NCBI RefSeq assembly: GCF_018598585.1
Contig: NZ_JAHESD010000018.1
Location: 1 to 64,000, forward strand
Source: Chryseosolibacter indicum
GTDB lineage: Bacteria; Bacteroidota; Bacteroidia; Cytophagales; Cyclobacteriaceae
Length of the DNA: 64,000 nucleotides
Direction of reading: 5' to 3'
Shown: piece by piece, positions 61,261 through 64,000 of the stretch
How positions within the stretch are numbered: position 1 is the stretch's first letter
Layout of the letters: each line of letters begins with the position of its first letter
The notes under the pieces: model-generated
The model's input: the letters and a program-made list of their open reading frames with translations, nothing else
What the model was told of the DNA's origin: nothing
The model's database searches: none
Position numbers and translations under genes: made by a program

Positions 61261-63084
61261 ATGAAAAAAAGTTTATTTACAGTTGCAGGAAAATCCCTGA
61301 CCTTTGCCTGGAATACAAACCGGAAACTATTCCTCCTTATTATCTTTCTTAATCTTTTTATTGGATCTACAGTATATGTCCAATACACAAGTTTTGCCTC
61401 GATCGTTGATGAGATAGTGAAAATAAAAGAAGGGGCGAATAATATGACTCCTTTAATTAAATCCGCTATTATGCTAGGGCTGTCTTTCCTGATTCCTACA
61501 ATTGCTAGCAATATTCTTGCTTATAGTCGCGTGGTATTCAGAATGCAGCAGAGTTTACATCTTGAGATGTACAAAATAGAAAAACAAAGCAACCTCGATA
61601 TTGGTACAATTGAAAGTAATTCATATCAAACTTTGCTAAGAGGTGCTAAAGAATGGGGTAGTAGCAGCGTGCTTAACCTACAAGATTTTGTCTTTACTTC
61701 GGCATCCAGTTTTGCTGGTATTGCTACATCCATGGTCATTCTGGGATCGCTAAACAAGTGGCTTGTACTATTTGCTTTTATGGCGGCAGCTCCGGTTTAC
61801 TTCTTCTATAAAAAATACAGCAAGGAAGTCTTTCGAGTGCGATATTTATCTATAGATGATCAAAGGATTATAGGAAACAGGATTTCGCATTTTGAAGAAC
61901 TACAGAAAGCTGTAGATGTTATTCTTCTGCAACTGAAGTACTGGCTTAAAGAGCAGATATTTGAACGAAAGAATTCATACAATAAGAAAATAGCCGAAGC
62001 TGAGAAAAAGAAATGGCTCTCTTACGGATTATTAAGTGTGTGGTATCTGGTATTTCTTTTCGCCGCGATTGCACTAATGACGCGTGAAGCACTTGCAGGG
62101 ACAATAGCAGTAGGTGGGTTGTTGCTCGCATTTAATACTTACACGCGTTTTTATCAAACAATTAACAGTTATGTTGAGTCAATTTCATTTACCGAAGAAG
62201 CAGCTCGATATGCTTCAAAGTGGTTTGAATTATTTGAATTAAAACCAAAAATCATTTCCAATAAAGATGCTTTGCGATTTACCTTTAATCAGGCTCCGCT
62301 TATAGAATTTAAAAATGTATCGTTTCGATATCCGAATGAAGATGGTGCTCGGCCCTATGTACTTCAAAATTTATCCTTTACTATAAAGCCTGGGGAGAAA
62401 ATAGCTATAGTGGGAGTAAATGGAGCAGGTAAAACAACGCTTATAAAGTTGCTATGTAGGGTCTATGACCCTACTGATGGAAGTATACTTATTAACGGAA
62501 CAAACTTACGAGATATTAATCTTCATGACTGGCATGAAGCACTGGGCATACTGTTTCAGGATTTCCCCGTATACAACTCAACCATACTTGAGTCGATAGG
62601 TATAGGAAGAGTTTCCGTTGATATCAATCAAATAAAAGTAAAAGAGGCAGCAGTGTTTTCCGGCGCTGATGAATTTATTAATAACTATAACCAGTTGATC
62701 TGGAAAGACTTTAAAGATGGTGTTGATCTGTCAAAGGGCCAGCATCAACGGCTTGCCGTAGCAAGAATGTTTTATCGCAATGCTCCTGTTACTATATTAG
62801 ATGAACCTACAGCTTCTATTGATGCTGTAACAGAAGAAAAGATTTTTGCGTCACTCGAGCAAAATATGGAGGGTAGGAGTGTTGTATTAATCACCCATCG
62901 CTTTAGCACAGTAAAAAATGCTGATACAATTCTCGTGCTGGAGCACGGTAAAATTATTGAGCAGGGAATGCACCAAGAGCTTATAAAGCGAGAAGGAAGA
63001 TATGCAGAATTGTATAACATGCAGGCTAAACGGTATCTTGAAGATATGCAGAAGCATGTTTTACAGCCAGGATTGAGTGAGTAG
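61261..63084 (+). CDS. ABC exporter, fused membrane and ATPase domains
   Basis: 607 residues. The membrane domain is about 10-310 (six helices) and the ATPase about 345-590. Walker A GVNGAGKTT (385-393), signature LSKGQ (490-494) and Walker B TILDE (511-515) are intact, with the switch His in LITHRFST. The Gln of the Q-loop lies in LFQDFPVYN. A homodimeric type IV exporter of lipids, peptides or drugs is expected. Because it follows the ArsR/SRPBCC/VOC genes, it may export the compound they sense, and the next gene encodes another membrane protein. Confidence 0.92.
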   Translation: MKKSLFTVAGKSLTFAWNTNRKLFLLIIFLNLFIGSTVYVQYTSFASIVDEIVKIKEGANNMTPLIKSAIMLGLSFLIPTIASNILAYSRVVFRMQQSLHLEMYKIEKQSNLDIGTIESNSYQTLLRGAKEWGSSSVLNLQDFVFTSASSFAGIATSMVILGSLNKWLVLFAFMAAAPVYFFYKKYSKEVFRVRYLSIDDQRIIGNRISHFEELQKAVDVILLQLKYWLKEQIFERKNSYNKKIAEAEKKKWLSYGLLSVWYLVFLFAAIALMTREALAGTIAVGGLLLAFNTYTRFYQTINSYVESISFTEEAARYASKWFELFELKPKIISNKDALRFTFNQAPLIEFKNVSFRYPNEDGARPYVLQNLSFTIKPGEKIAIVGVNGAGKTTLIKLLCRVYDPTDGSILINGTNLRDINLHDWHEALGILFQDFPVYNSTILESIGIGRVSVDINQIKVKEAAVFSGADEFINNYNQLIWKDFKDGVDLSKGQHQRLAVARMFYRNAPVTILDEPTASIDAVTEEKIFASLEQNMEGRSVVLITHRFSTVKNADTILVLEHGKIIEQGMHQELIKREGRYAELYNMQAKRYLEDMQKHVLQPGLSE

Positions 63085-63095
63085 AGGATTTTGCT

Positions 63096-63111
63096 TTAAC
63101 CAATTGGTTAA
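63096..63111. promoter_or_regulatory. ArsR-type palindrome after the ABC gene
   Basis: TTAACCAATTGGTTAA is a perfect palindrome, shares AACC-N4-GGTT with the operator at 59853-59868, and lies 84 bp before the next start codon, so it may control that gene. Confidence 0.6.
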
Positions 63112-63194
63112 TGATAACACCAATACATAAAACAGTACAGGTTTATTTGATGTATTGTAATTAGCAGTGTGTGCCAGCGACAAACCTTAAGATA

Positions 63195-64000
63195 ATGATG
63201 TCGTCTGCTAACGTACTACTTAAACTATTTGCACGAGGTTTCTATAAGGAACACGCAGGATTATTCATTTTCCTTTTCGTTACTTTTGTCAGCTACTTCT
63301 TCTTTATTCAGATTCTTAATCCTCACATAGAACCAGATGAGATAATCCTTTACAATCTTATCCTTGGAATAGCATTCATTAGCACGCCTATAGTCACACT
63401 TTTTATCGCTGGCATTTGGTTCGTATACGCTGTAAAAAGTTGTACCTATATCATGTCGCAATTGTTATTAGACAGTAATCAGTTTTTAAGATGCAGTCTT
63501 ACAGCATGGCCCAAAATCAATCAGTATAAATTCTGGGTGCTCGTTCAGGCCGCAATATTGGCTCCTTTAATAGCCTATAGCGTTTTCTCATTTATACTTG
63601 GTTTAATATTTCACCATTACATCATCCCAATCGCTATTCTTACATATATATCACTTCTTGTAGGCCTAAGTGCGTTAACATGTTTAGTGGTTTCGAACCG
63701 TTCTCATGAAGTTTTACAATTTCACATGTTTCGAAAGGTTATAATTCCGCTTTCCAAACCCCAATTCAGCCTTTTCCTTTATTATGTTTTAGACGAGATG
63801 GGCTTAACATTTATAGTAACAAAAACGCTATCTCTTTCCGTTAGCGTAGCTATGTTGATGTTGCTTGATAACTTTATAACTGATTCAAGGTTCAGCTTCC
63901 TGGTTGTACTGGCTGTGAGTGTTTCACATGCCGTTCTCATCTTTCATTCCCATGCCTTTGAAGAGAAGTATCTAAGTATCATAAGAAATCTTCCTATTTT
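63195..64000 (+). CDS. Polytopic membrane protein, 3' end cut by window edge
   Basis: Plus-strand translation from ATG 63195 stays open for 268 codons to the window edge (start MMSSANVLLKLFARGFYKEH). It has at least six hydrophobic segments (for example LFIFLFVTFVSYFF, ILGIAFIS-like, AAILAPLIAYSVFSFILGLIF, IAILTYISLLVGLSAL), polar basic loops and no recognised motif. It follows the ABC exporter and an ArsR-type palindrome; it might be a permease or accessory part of the same export system. Unrecognised family. The C-terminus is not in the window. Confidence 0.75.
   Translation, partial: MMSSANVLLKLFARGFYKEHAGLFIFLFVTFVSYFFFIQILNPHIEPDEIILYNLILGIAFISTPIVTLFIAGIWFVYAVKSCTYIMSQLLLDSNQFLRCSLTAWPKINQYKFWVLVQAAILAPLIAYSVFSFILGLIFHHYIIPIAILTYISLLVGLSALTCLVVSNRSHEVLQFHMFRKVIIPLSKPQFSLFLYYVLDEMGLTFIVTKTLSLSVSVAMLMLLDNFITDSRFSFLVVLAVSVSHAVLIFHSHAFEEKYLSIIRNLPI

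Overview
The window is chromosomal DNA of a Bacteroidota bacterium, most likely of the order Cytophagales. The evidence is an AT-rich genome, a SusC/SusD pair with FecI/FecR-type regulators, several promoters of the Bacteroidota type (TTG, a spacer of about 19, then TAnnTTTG), the conserved lptE / sigma-54 regulator / miaB order, and Bacteroidota-restricted families (DUF5916, DUF5777). The genus is not certain. No rRNA, tRNA, CRISPR array, insertion sequence or prophage was seen.

Layout. 1-3252 (minus): lptE (cut by the window edge), an NtrC-like activator and miaB. 3368-8741 (plus): gamma-carbonic-anhydrase-like protein, an acidic unknown, OmpH/Skp chaperone, a large NTT-like transporter fused to HEAT repeats and a cyclic-nucleotide-binding domain, and a small membrane protein. 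8742-9149: two tandem candidate small RNAs. 9150-14615 (plus): a c-type cytochrome lipoprotein, two YceI paralogues, a DUF5777 barrel, a sodium:solute symporter, OsmC and a MetZ-like sulfhydrylase. 14810-19233: ThiF/MoeB-rhodanese protein, exported unknown, LhgO, an 11-bp-phased repeat block and outer-membrane phospholipase A. 19521-29443: exported GH2 enzyme, a pair of small paralogues, DUF5916 protein, a 39-residue gene, a membrane-anchored protein with a possible degenerate nuclease fold, YjbQ, and a NdpA-like nucleoid protein. 29628-40380 (plus): ECF sigma, FecR, SusC (with STN domain), SusD, exported RraA-like aldolase, Tat-exported enolase-superfamily enzyme and a BASS transporter. 40753-43652 (minus): Gfo/Idh/MocA oxidoreductase and a beta-helix lipoprotein. 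44005-49997 (minus): tripartite RND efflux pump with its ArsR repressor. 50264-56311 (minus): GH57 and GT4 alpha-glucan enzymes, then type II NADH dehydrogenase and malate:quinone oxidoreductase. 56418-57698: small stress-type proteins. 57849-64000: Bcr/CflA-type exporter, a secreted Cys/His protein, then an ArsR / SRPBCC / VOC / ABC exporter unit and a membrane protein cut by the window edge.

How they work together. The SusCD island looks like a nutrient-acquisition locus under trans-envelope control (STN-FecR-sigma). It carries no glycoside hydrolase next to SusCD, but does carry an exported dehydratase-type enzyme, an exported pyruvate-aldolase-type enzyme and a carboxylate-type importer, so the substrate may be an acid sugar or a related carboxylate. 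The RND pump and the ABC exporter are each linked to their own ArsR-family repressor by palindromic sites readable in the DNA. Mqo and NDH-2 form a pair that feeds electrons to the quinone pool. The most novel-looking elements are the tandem small RNAs at 8804-9050, the three-site ArsR regulon at 59826-63111, the putative periplasmic acid-sugar pathway at 36733-40380, and two intergenic blocks of helically phased short repeats.
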